Assembly: GCA_964618975.1 (NCBI GenBank)
Contig: CAZUDI010000007.1
Span: 13,808-77,807 of the forward strand
Source: CAZUDI01 sp964618975
GTDB lineage: Bacteria > Desulfobacterota > Desulfomonilia > UBA1062
Direction of reading: 5' to 3'
DNA: 64,000 bases
The notes under the pieces: generated by a model
What the model was told of the DNA's origin: nothing
The model's input: the letters and a program-made list of their open reading frames with translations, nothing else
Databases searched by the model: none
Translations under genes and position numbers: made by a program
Shown here: positions 34,650 through 42,500 of the stretch, one piece after another
Position numbering within the stretch: the first letter of the stretch is position 1
How the letters are laid out: each line of letters begins with the position of its first letter

Positions 34650-35790
34650 ATGATCGTATCTATGAAAAAAGGGGCTACGCAGGAAGAAATCCAGAACGTA
34701 CAGCATCTTATCGAGGGCTTCGGGTGCCGGACGAACCTGTCCGAGGGAACCGAGAGGGTGGTGTTCGGCGTCATCGGCGAGGAGCGCGACAAGACCAAGC
34801 TCATCGCCCTGGAGGCCCAGCCCGGGGTGGAAAAGGTGGTACCCATCCTCACCCCCTACAAGCTGGCCTCTATCGAGACCAAGCCCGAACCGTCCGTCAT
34901 CGACGTGGGACTGGGCGTGCGCGTGGGAGGGAACAAGATAACCGTCATCGCCGGGCCCTGCGCTGTGGAGTCCCAGGCCCAGATGGCCGAGGTGGCCGCC
35001 ACCATCAAGCAGACCGGTGCGCATATGCTGCGCGGCGGGGCCTTCAAACCCCGTACCTCGCCCTANNNNNNNNNNGGCCTCGCAATCGATCAGGCCGCCG
35101 TTCATGGTAATCAGGTTGCGGACAATGTGCTGATCGCTGCCGCCGTCTCCGTCGATGTCCAGAACGCCCGCCAGCGCGAAACGCTTCTGCTTGCCGGGGC
35201 TCCAGGCGGACGGACTCATCCTGCTGGCGAGGGCCCGGAAGCGCTGCGGTATCCAGGTCCTCACCGAGGTGATCGACCAGAAGAGCCTGGAAGAGGCCGC
35301 CGAATACGTGGACTGCGTCCAGGTGGGTGCCCGCAACATACAGAATTTCGAGTTGCTCAAGGCGGTGGCCCGGGCCAAGATCCCCGTGCTCCTGAAGCGA
35401 GGCATGTCCACCACCATCGAGGAATTCCTCATGTCGGCCGAGTACGTACTCTCGGGCGGGAACAGCCAGGTCATCCTCTGCGAACGCGGTATCCGCACCT
35501 TCGAGACCGCCACCCGCAATACCCTCGACCTCTCGGCCGTGCCGGTGCTCAAGGGCAAGACCCACCTGCCCGTCATCGTGGACCCCTCGCACGGCACCGG
35601 TCATGCCCGCTATGTGGAGCCCATGGCCTACGCCGCCATCGCCGCCGGGGCCGACGGGGTGATGATCGAGGTGCACCCCACTCCGGAAAAGGCGCTCTCC
35701 GACGGACCCCAGTCCCTGAAACCCTCCCAGTTTGCCGCCCTCATGGAAGGACTGCAGCGCATCGCCGCCGCGGTGGGGCGCGAACTCTAG
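34650..35790 (+). CDS. aroF: 3-deoxy-7-phosphoheptulonate synthase (DAHP synthase, type I beta), interrupted by assembly gap
   Basis: First enzyme of aromatic amino-acid synthesis (PEP + erythrose-4-phosphate). The N-terminal ferredoxin-like regulatory domain is MIVSMKKGATQEEIQNVQ, followed by the barrel with VIAGPCAVES, LRGGAFKPRTSPY and, after the break, GLQADGLILLAR, VGARNIQNF, LLKRGMSTTIEE, LCERGIRTFET and VDPSHGTGHA. The frame is broken by ten Ns and about 121 foreign bases between Tyr (SPY) and GLQ; only Ser-Phe-Gln should be missing. Removing the foreign part restores the frame, so the gene is probably intact in the cell. An ATG one codon upstream is nearer the GGAGG. It is controlled by the leader peptide attenuator. 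Confidence 0.9.
35066..35075. other. Assembly gap (ten Ns)
   Basis: Run of ten N inside the DAHP synthase gene, most likely a scaffolding gap of arbitrary length. Confidence 0.99.
35076..35196 (-). other. Foreign or misjoined segment inside DAHP synthase
   Basis: About 121 bases with no relation to DAHP synthase. Read on the minus strand it gives an open, protein-like stretch with LAGVLDIDGDGGSDQ, a calcium-loop-like DxDGDGxSD, and NLITMNGGLIDCEA. It looks like the end of another contig, perhaps another organism, wrongly joined here. Confidence 0.75.
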
Positions 35791-35796
35791 GATCGA

Positions 35797-35838
35797 GGCA
35801 CGGACCGCCGGCCCCGGTCGGGGCATCCGGTCCGTGCC
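35797..35838 (+). terminator. Hairpin after DAHP synthase
   Basis: Perfect 11-bp stem GGCACGGACCG / CGGTCCGTGCC, beginning 7 bases after the stop; a GC-rich loop can fold further. No T-run, so probably a weak or factor-dependent terminator. Confidence 0.45.
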
Positions 35839-35933
35839 GGGGAAAGGCGGTTCGTGCTGCCGCAGACCGGGGCCAAGGATCGGCCAGGAGGCCGGGGCTT
35901 GTCTTTTGGTGCGATCCATACTACCATAGGGCC

Positions 35934-36461
35934 ATGGCACGCCTCGACCACCTTCACAGGGGAGTGATCAGATACGGCTCGGCCATTGCCGAGCACATCG
36001 TGAAGGCCTCCACGCGCTGCAGCCTGGAGGGACGCTACGATGTCAAAACCCTCGACGAACTCAGCGCAATTGAGCGGCAGGAGGGCACCTTTGCCAAACT
36101 CATGCGCCTGGAATCGGACCGCCCCGGCCGGGCCCAACACTACCGCATATGCCTACAGGACAAGGAAATCCTCGACTTTCTGCACGACAACGCCGAGGTG
36201 GACATGCTCACCTTCCTCGTCTTCGTCATGACCCACGAACTGATCCACATGCACCGCTTCGATTCCGGCCAGGCGGACTTCTATACGGTGAAATACGACG
36301 AGGAGGTCCTGGTGGATGCGATCACCCGCCTTTTCATGGCCAAGCACCCCCTGCCCGGCCGGAAAAAGGTGCTCACGCTACTTGACAAAGTCACACCGGC
36401 GCCACTATATAACCTCGAGATTCTTGTCGACCAAGGAGGAAGCATCCATGCCTATCTATGA
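35934..36461 (+). CDS. Small HExxH-motif protein, function unknown
   Basis: A 175-residue protein without signal peptide or membrane segment. It has a clear zinc-metallopeptidase-type motif MTHELIHMHRF (HELIH) near residue 103, preceded by hydrophobic VDMLTFLVFV and followed by an acidic stretch (KYDEEVLVDAITRLF) that could supply the third ligand. I do not recognise the family for certain; similar small proteins occur beside FmdB ribbons and moaC in related bacteria as far as I recall. Its last 14 bases overlap the start of the FmdB gene, whose ribosome site lies within this reading frame, so the two are co-expressed. Confidence 0.75.
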   Translation: MARLDHLHRGVIRYGSAIAEHIVKASTRCSLEGRYDVKTLDELSAIERQEGTFAKLMRLESDRPGRAQHYRICLQDKEILDFLHDNAEVDMLTFLVFVMTHELIHMHRFDSGQADFYTVKYDEEVLVDAITRLFMAKHPLPGRKKVLTLLDKVTPAPLYNLEILVDQGGSIHAYL

Positions 36462-36735
36462 GTACCGTTGCCTGAAATGCAATTCAGAGTTCGAACAACT
36501 GCAGAAGTTCACCGATGCTCCGGTCTCCCACTGCCCCCACTGCGGCGGCCAGGTAAAAAAGCTCATGTCCCATTCCTCGTTCCAGCTCAAGGGTTCAGGC
36601 TGGTACCTCACCGATTATGCCCGCAAGAACACCCCCCAGGATACCTCCGGGGAACGCCATGAAAGCAAGGTCGAGGCCAAGGCCTCGGAGGCCTCCGGCA
36701 GCGACACGCCCTCTTCCAAACCGGACAAGGACTGA
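36448..36735 (+). CDS. FmdB-family zinc ribbon protein
   Basis: A 95-residue protein starting MPIYEYRCLKCNSEFEQL, with the zinc ribbon CxxC pair CLKC ... CPHCGG (residues 8-11 and 30-33). A hydrophilic, Ser/Lys/Glu-rich tail of about 45 residues follows. AAGGAGGA precedes the ATG by 7 bases. It is the second FmdB-type gene in the window (the other is at 28403) and is followed by moaC after 3 bases, so it is in an operon with the HExxH protein and molybdopterin synthesis. Confidence 0.88.
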   Translation: MPIYEYRCLKCNSEFEQLQKFTDAPVSHCPHCGGQVKKLMSHSSFQLKGSGWYLTDYARKNTPQDTSGERHESKVEAKASEASGSDTPSSKPDKD

Positions 36736-36738
36736 CCC

Positions 36739-37221
36739 ATGGGCCTTACCCACCTGGACGAACAGGGCCGGGTCGTCATGGTGGACGTGGGCGAAAAAGG
36801 CGTCACCCGCCGGGAGGCCCGCGCCCGCGGCCGCATCACCATGTCTCGCGAGGCATTCCAGACCATCCTCTCCGACCAGGTGAAGAAGGGTAACGTGCTG
36901 GCCACCGCCAAGATCGCGTCCATCATGGCGGCCAAGAACACCCATGCCGTCATCCCCCTGTGCCACCCCCTGCCGATCGACACCATCGCCGTGGATTTCA
37001 CCCCGGATGAGGCCACCTCATCCATCGAGGTCCAGACCACGGTCAAGGTTTCCGGCAAGACCGGGGTGGAGATGGAGGCCATACACGCGGCCAGTATCGC
37101 GCTGCTGACCATCTATGACATGGCCAAGGCCCTTGATCGGGGCATGGTGATCTCAGAAATCCGGCTCATGGAAAAGTCCGGGGGCAAGAGCGGACACTAC
37201 GTCCGGCCGGAGCCCGGATAG
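36739..37221 (+). CDS. moaC: Cyclic pyranopterin monophosphate synthase
   Basis: Makes cyclic pyranopterin monophosphate, the second product of molybdenum/tungsten cofactor synthesis, after the MoaA step. At 160 aa it has full MoaC length. Signatures are LTHLDEQGRVVMVDVGEKG, the active-site LCHPLPI, and KTGVEMEAIHAAS followed by IYDMAKALDRGM. It starts 3 bases after the FmdB gene. The cofactor would be needed by the AOR at 7983 and other molybdo/tungsto-enzymes. Confidence 0.97.
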   Translation: MGLTHLDEQGRVVMVDVGEKGVTRREARARGRITMSREAFQTILSDQVKKGNVLATAKIASIMAAKNTHAVIPLCHPLPIDTIAVDFTPDEATSSIEVQTTVKVSGKTGVEMEAIHAASIALLTIYDMAKALDRGMVISEIRLMEKSGGKSGHYVRPEPG

Positions 37222-37309
37222 CCGGAACGTTCGCCCTGCGTATTGCGCATCCTCACGGCAGAGGCATCGCCACCCTTTCCGATGGATCACCCGGTATCGC
37301 CCTCAGGGA

Positions 37310-38494
37310 TCAACCCTTCCATACCCCGGGGATGACGCTGCGGCAGAAGCGGCAGCGTCCTTCGACGATGTGGAAGGCCGGTATCAGGTAACCCCTGCGT
37401 TCCACCAGCAGCCGACCACAGTTGTGGCAGTAGGTGTTGGTACCGGGATGACCAGGGACATTGCCCAGGTACACATAGCGCATACCCTCCTCGATGGCCA
37501 GTTCGCGCAGACGTTCGAGGGTGGAGACCGGGGTGGGCGGCAGACGGTCGAGCCGGTAGTGGGGGAAGAAGCGCAGAAGGTGCAACGGGCGGTCCTGGCC
37601 CAGATTACCGAGTATCCATCCGCACATGCGCCGCAGCATATCCTCGCCGTCGGTATATCCCGGCACCACCAGGGTGGTGATCTCGAGGTGCACACCCCGC
37701 ATGGCGAGGACCACGAGGGTACGCTTCACGGGCGCAAGCCGGCCCCCGTTGAGCCTGCGGTAGACTTCATCGTCAAAGGCCTTCAGGTTCACGTTGGCCG
37801 CATCGAGCACCCCGCAGAGTTCAAGCAGCGCGCCGCGGTTGATATAGCCATTGGAGATCCAAAGGTTGGCAATCCCGCGCTCACGGGCAGCGCGTGCCGT
37901 ATCCAGCATATACTCGAAGAAGGTGACCGGCTCGGAATAGGTGTAGGCAATCGAGGCGCACTGCGCCCGGCAGGCCTCATGCACCACCTCGCACGGGAGA
38001 AGTTCGCGGAAACTCACCTCCTCGGGGGTGACCTGTGAGATCTCCCAGTTCTGGCAGTTGAGGCAGCGCAGATTGCAGCCCGCGGCCGCGATCGAGAAGG
38101 CCCGCGTCTGTGGCATGAAATGAAAGAGCGGCTTCTTCTCGATGGGGTCGATGTGCACGGAACAGGGGTTGCCGTAGGTCAGGGTGTAGAGCGTGCCTTT
38201 GTGGTTGACACGCGAACGGCACACACCCCTGTCACCCGGGGAAAGTTTGCAGCTGTGGGGACAGAGGTCGCAGACCACCACACTGCCTTCGAGCAGACGG
38301 TAGTGGGAGGCCTCCTTCGACCATTTCCACAATCGCCTGGGGCCCCCGCCCGTGAAGACCGATCCGGTGATGTCGCTGTCAGCGAACAGGGCGCTGGGTG
38401 CATCCTGTGTGCACCCAGCGGGTGCGAGGGCTCCCGGCGCCAGACATGCGGCGGCACACAGGCGTAAAAATTCACGACGGCTGAGGCTGGCCAT
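37310..38494 (-). CDS. AmmeMemoRadiSam system radical SAM enzyme with Tat-like signal
   Basis: Radical SAM protein (394 aa). The cluster motif is AAGCNLRCLNCQN (C-x3-C-x2-C, about residue 130). Four further CxxC pairs are visible: CDLCPHSC near residue 75, CHNCG, CRFC, and the Cys-rich segment around ACRAQC. The N-terminus MASLSRREFLRLCAAACLAP has a twin-arginine motif (SRREFL) and a hydrophobic run, followed by AGC at residue 28, a possible lipobox. It resembles pyruvate-formate-lyase activating enzymes, as AmmeMemoRadiSam radical SAM proteins do. Its first 23 bases overlap the membrane protein gene upstream. The target of the radical chemistry is unknown. Confidence 0.88.
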   Translation of the reverse strand: MASLSRREFLRLCAAACLAPGALAPAGCTQDAPSALFADSDITGSVFTGGGPRRLWKWSKEASHYRLLEGSVVVCDLCPHSCKLSPGDRGVCRSRVNHKGTLYTLTYGNPCSVHIDPIEKKPLFHFMPQTRAFSIAAAGCNLRCLNCQNWEISQVTPEEVSFRELLPCEVVHEACRAQCASIAYTYSEPVTFFEYMLDTARAARERGIANLWISNGYINRGALLELCGVLDAANVNLKAFDDEVYRRLNGGRLAPVKRTLVVLAMRGVHLEITTLVVPGYTDGEDMLRRMCGWILGNLGQDRPLHLLRFFPHYRLDRLPPTPVSTLERLRELAIEEGMRYVYLGNVPGHPGTNTYCHNCGRLLVERRGYLIPAFHIVEGRCRFCRSVIPGVWKG

Positions 38495-40580
38495 GACATA
38501 ACCCTGTCACCATTATACTGCTCAGTTTGAGGGCGATCAATCCCCCGGTGGCCCCGATAATCCCCAGCAGGGGGATACCGATGGCCGAGGTGACCATGGT
38601 GCCACAGGCCGCCCCCAGCAGGTCGGCGGCAACGACCCGGCTCATGGCCGGATTGTTGCCGCCCCTGAGAGAAAGCGCCACCGGAAACTGCAGGCCGCAC
38701 AGTACCGACAGCAGCCCCCCATAGGCGATGCAACACCCCTGCGGCAGGGAGGCGCCCACCAGGACGAGGCCCGCAATCGACGTTCCCAGTAGGATCACGA
38801 TCAGACCATCGCTCATGAGGAGCACCCTCCTGCCCCGAGCCCGCAACCATTGCCCCAGCAGCGCCCCCGGCAGGAGCCCGGCCAGGAAGACCGTGACGAT
38901 CAGCCCGATCTTGAGATAGACATAGCCGTAGAAGATCTGGAAAACAAAGATCACGAGGATCTCGCCGGCCATAGTCGTCCAGCCGGTGGTAAAAAGGACA
39001 TACTCCCCTGCACCCATATGCAGGGCATAGCCGATAACGAGGACGGCCGCCGCAAGCAGGAAGGGTATCGGGCGGGTGCCGTGCTTGGCGAACCACTGCG
39101 CAAACATGTAACGCAGCATGACGGGGGAAAGATCGCGGTTGGGTGTGGCGTGCGCATCCAGGGCGTCTGCGAGATATTGCCGGCGTTCAGCGTTCACCTC
39201 CTGGGTGAAATACCCTTCGATGTACGCGGTCTTGATGCCCCGGGCCGCCAGCAGTTCCGGGATTTCCGGGCTCAGGGGGGCGTCACTGCACAGGAAGGAG
39301 ATCTGACGGCCCGGCAGCATGAGCACATGCGGAAACACGTCTCGGACCGTTTTGTACAGACAGGACACCTCACGGCGCTGCGTGGCACCGAGATAGTTCT
39401 CGTACCCCGAAACGGTGAAGCTCAGCACGCCCCCCTCCCTCAGACGCCGCCGGGCGAGGGTGAAAAACTGTGCGGTGTAGAAACGGTTGAGCAGGAAGGT
39501 GTCGGGATCGGGCAGGTTGAGGATGATGGTGTCATAGGTGTGCGTGGTCGATGCCAGAAAGGCCCGGCCATCGGCGTTGATCACCTCGAGACCGGGGATC
39601 TCTCCGAGCAGACCCAGTGAAAGCTCCACGCGGCTTATGGCCGGGTCGAGCCGGACATACGCCACCCGCGACGGGGCGTATTTGGCAAGCTCCTCCAGCA
39701 TGCCGCCTCCGGCGGAGACGAGGAGCACCTCTGCGGGATCGGCGCGCTGGGAAAGGGGGAAATGTATGGCCTCTTCGGCCGCAAAGGTGTTGGAGCTGCT
39801 GTAGAGGGGCACCCCGTTCTCGAACAGGGTGTACTGCCCCTGGTCCCGCAGCACGGTGATGCGTCCATAGCGGGTCTCCTCGTAGTGCACCAGCTCTCCC
39901 TGGCCGGTGGCAAGCGAGGCCTTCTCTGCAGACAGACCCGCCAGGTTCACGCCCAGGACCGCCATCCCCAGGAGCACCCCGGCCCTCCTCGGCCTGCCGC
40001 GCCCGGAGAGCCGCAGGCCACAGGCCATGAGCACAAGATCCGCCACGCAGAGCGCCTGCAACGGGGTCAGCAGGGCCACGAGCACGAACGCAAAGAGCGC
40101 CCCGCCGGTGACGTCGCCGATATTGTCCGTGATATAGACGTGCACACCGGGGTAGGAGGCCTCCTGACGCCGGATGGCGAAGAGGCTCAGGGGCAACACG
40201 AAACCCACCGTGAGGGTATAGGGGGCCAGACATACCAGGGAGAAGGCCACGAGCTTGCCCAAGCCCACCGAGGCCCCGTGCAGGAAGAGGAGTTCCCTCA
40301 GGAGGCGCACGCCCAGGATCTGCAGCACGGGCAGGGCCGCCAGGAGCAGGGTGAGCCGGGCCAGGAGGCCCAGGGGGTCCCGGTGCCTTGAAGCGGCCTG
40401 CGAGAGCAGGGTGCCGATGCCCCCCAGGAGCAGCCATGCACACAGGATCAGCGCGATGACAAACTCGTTGCCCTCGAAAAGGGAGAGAAACTCGCGGATG
40501 GTGTAAAGCTGGGTCGCCACCGAGGAGATCCCCGTGGCCAGGACCACCAGCAGGACATCCCTTTCAGTGCCCCTCTTCAA
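38472..40580 (-). CDS. Membrane spermidine-synthase-like protein (fused MFS/spermidine synthase type)
   Basis: A 702-residue protein with about six N-terminal membrane segments (up to about residue 215), a Rossmann-type spermidine-synthase-like domain (about 230-470; AEEAIHFPLSQ, LLVSAGGGMLEEL, INADGRAFL, TIILNLPDPDTFLLNRFYT), and about eight C-terminal membrane segments. The gate-keeper Asp region DPDTF is kept, so aminopropyl transfer from decarboxylated SAM or a related activity is possible. The TTG start is uncertain. It overlaps the genes on both sides (17 and 23 bases), so it belongs to the AmmeMemoRadiSam operon; the link between polyamine-type chemistry and that system is inference. 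Confidence 0.82.
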   Translation of the reverse strand: MKRGTERDVLLVVLATGISSVATQLYTIREFLSLFEGNEFVIALILCAWLLLGGIGTLLSQAASRHRDPLGLLARLTLLLAALPVLQILGVRLLRELLFLHGASVGLGKLVAFSLVCLAPYTLTVGFVLPLSLFAIRRQEASYPGVHVYITDNIGDVTGGALFAFVLVALLTPLQALCVADLVLMACGLRLSGRGRPRRAGVLLGMAVLGVNLAGLSAEKASLATGQGELVHYEETRYGRITVLRDQGQYTLFENGVPLYSSSNTFAAEEAIHFPLSQRADPAEVLLVSAGGGMLEELAKYAPSRVAYVRLDPAISRVELSLGLLGEIPGLEVINADGRAFLASTTHTYDTIILNLPDPDTFLLNRFYTAQFFTLARRRLREGGVLSFTVSGYENYLGATQRREVSCLYKTVRDVFPHVLMLPGRQISFLCSDAPLSPEIPELLAARGIKTAYIEGYFTQEVNAERRQYLADALDAHATPNRDLSPVMLRYMFAQWFAKHGTRPIPFLLAAAVLVIGYALHMGAGEYVLFTTGWTTMAGEILVIFVFQIFYGYVYLKIGLIVTVFLAGLLPGALLGQWLRARGRRVLLMSDGLIVILLGTSIAGLVLVGASLPQGCCIAYGGLLSVLCGLQFPVALSLRGGNNPAMSRVVAADLLGAACGTMVTSAIGIPLLGIIGATGGLIALKLSSIMVTGLCHGQPQPS

Positions 40581-42084
40581 AATACTGTACCTGGTAGGTT
40601 AAGACCTCGAGATCACCCCGCCTCCAGGCATCGGGGGCGAGCCCGGCCTTCAGGCACAGGTGGGTGAGAAACTCCTCCTTGTCGGGCAACTGCTCCCATA
40701 CCTGGGGCAGAAAGGTCGCACTGGCGTATCCCTTACGTATGATCACTCCATCGGTGCCCGGCCTGAGCCTCCCGAGCAGATCCTCGCCGTCGGTGTACGC
40801 CAGGGGCTGCGGTTCGCTCAGGATGCTGACCTCGATTGTGACCTTGTCGAGTTCCTGTCTGCCCAGCGGACGGAAGCGGGGATCGTGGAAGGCGGCATTG
40901 ACGGCGTTATGCCTGACCCCGTCCACAATGGGCTCACGGCCCTCCAGCGATCCGATGCACCCCCGGAGTTCCCCCTTGATGGTTAGCGTCACAAAGGTTC
41001 CCCGATGCACTGCCAGGGCCTCGTCCGCCAGCCGGAGATCCCCCTCCTGATCCTCCCCACCCCCGAGCCTCTGGGAAATGGTCTGCCGGGCGAGCCTTAA
41101 CAGCGCCTGGCCCTGGGCCGCATTGATTGTCTTCTCCATAGCGCACTCCTCGTAAAAGGCGATGGCCGCATAGCCCACCACCCGCTCGCGCGGGCCGGCG
41201 GCATCGCCGCTGGTTGTATAGGATACAAGTTCCGGCCGCCATTGCCGCTCGCTGGCCAGGGCCATCAGCACCTGCAGGGGAACGCTTCCGCAGGCGCGGT
41301 TCTCGCCTCTTTCCAGGGCCCGAGTGTCACCGTCAAGGATGGATGCGATGGTCTCACGGTCGTGCACACGGGCCTGATCAAGGGGCAGATAGTGCGACAG
41401 GTCCGTGCTCACCACCACCAGGGTGTCGTCATCGAGCAGCCCGGAGAGGGCCCCCGCCAGAGCTTCGGCCTCACATCGGCCCACCACGATGGGGATCAGG
41501 CCGAATTCGCCCAGGGTGTGCTGTAAGAACGGCAGGACCACTTCAATGCTGTGCTCGCAGCGCTGTGAGGCCGGGACATCCCGAAACAGCCCTTCCTGGC
41601 TCCTGAGTCGGGCCACATCGGCGTGCAGGGGGATCGTCCCCAGGGGCGTGGCCCAGGCCCGGACCATAGTGAGGGCCGCGCCCTCGAACCCGACGCAGTG
41701 ATCCGGCCCCAAAACGATCACCTTCCCATAACGCCGGCCTTTCAGCTGGCAGGCGCCTCTGGCCGCCGTGAACCCGGAATAGGCATAGCCCGCATGCGGC
41801 ATGACCAGGGCGCACAACCTGCCCCCCTTCGGGGCAGTGGGGCGTGCCCGACCCGCGGCCTTAAACAATCGCTCAAGTTCTCGCTCGAGCCCGACCCTGT
41901 CGCCCGGGTAGAATCTTCCGGCCGCCACCGGCGCCCTCACAGTCCCAAGGTCTTCACCTTGCGGGCGCTCAATCGGCGGCCGTTCCAGCGTTGGCTGTCC
42001 GGCCCGTGAGTCGGCATTCCGCAGCACGACCGACATACAGACTACAGTCAGGACCGTGAGCAGAAAGGCCTCCCACCTCACCAT
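40564..42084 (-). CDS. AmmeMemoRadiSam system protein: Memo-AMMECR1 fusion
   Basis: A 506-residue fusion. Residues 1-28 are a hydrophobic signal anchor or signal peptide (FLLTVLTVVCMSVVL). Residues 50-310 are the Memo domain, a dioxygenase-like fold (APVAAGRFYPGD, MPHAGYAYSGFTAA, LGPDHCVGF, STDLSHYLPLDQA). Residues 325-500 are an AMMECR1 domain (RGTFVTLTIKGELRGCIGSLEG, NAAFHDPRFRPL, TVEISVL-like VTIEVSILSEP). In many genomes these are two genes. GGGGGAG lies before the ATG. It is the first gene of the operon. The system is known from comparative genomics, with no function that I can state securely. Confidence 0.92.
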   Translation of the reverse strand: MVRWEAFLLTVLTVVCMSVVLRNADSRAGQPTLERPPIERPQGEDLGTVRAPVAAGRFYPGDRVGLERELERLFKAAGRARPTAPKGGRLCALVMPHAGYAYSGFTAARGACQLKGRRYGKVIVLGPDHCVGFEGAALTMVRAWATPLGTIPLHADVARLRSQEGLFRDVPASQRCEHSIEVVLPFLQHTLGEFGLIPIVVGRCEAEALAGALSGLLDDDTLVVVSTDLSHYLPLDQARVHDRETIASILDGDTRALERGENRACGSVPLQVLMALASERQWRPELVSYTTSGDAAGPRERVVGYAAIAFYEECAMEKTINAAQGQALLRLARQTISQRLGGGEDQEGDLRLADEALAVHRGTFVTLTIKGELRGCIGSLEGREPIVDGVRHNAVNAAFHDPRFRPLGRQELDKVTIEVSILSEPQPLAYTDGEDLLGRLRPGTDGVIIRKGYASATFLPQVWEQLPDKEEFLTHLCLKAGLAPDAWRRGDLEVLTYQVQYFEEGH

Positions 42085-42500
42085 GGTCGTCTCCCCCTGG
42101 CACCCGGTGCCGCACGCCCGGACGGCATTTCATCCGGGTTTTCTTCTCCCAGCAGTCTACACCAAATGCGTGCGATATTCCACCCCAGCTCAGCACTGCA
42201 GGTCTCCCGTGAATCACGGATCAGCGGGCGTTCTCGGAGTCCGTCATCAATCATGGGCATGAACCCCAGGGCAAACCCGGGACCCGTCGTGACGCCGCAA
42301 ACAGTAAGGAAATCAGGACAATAGCAATTAAGATGCCGCCAGGCGCTTCGGTCTGGTCTGCCGGAGGGGGCCCTTCCCCCCTGCCCGGGTAGAAGAGTGA
42401 TGGCCCCTCTTCGGGAGGACAATGGGGATTCGCCAGGATTCAGACCGAGTGGGTCCTTTTACCTCGAGGGCCTAACGCCCCCCCCCGGAGCAACGCTCTG
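42085..42500. other. Intergenic region with dispersed repeat
   Basis: About 415 bases between genes on the same strand. It contains dispersed repeat copy G (42249-42332) and GGCACCGGGTGCC, a palindrome at about 42097-42109 in the leader of the Memo-AMMECR1 gene. No supported gene. Confidence 0.5.
42249..42332 (+). repeat. Dispersed intergenic repeat, copy G
   Basis: AATCATGGGCATGAACCCCA, GGGCAAACCCGGGACC, GACGCCGCAAAC, ending AATAGCAATTAA. The start is a perfect family match; the second hairpin and GAATTCGAC core are degraded. Confidence 0.7.

Noticed and set aside
34602..36461. One long frame apparently joining DAHP synthase, the gap and the HExxH protein
   Set aside because: It exists only because the Ns and the foreign 121 bp shift the frame. 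The real DAHP synthase frame resumes at about 35197 and stops at 35790.
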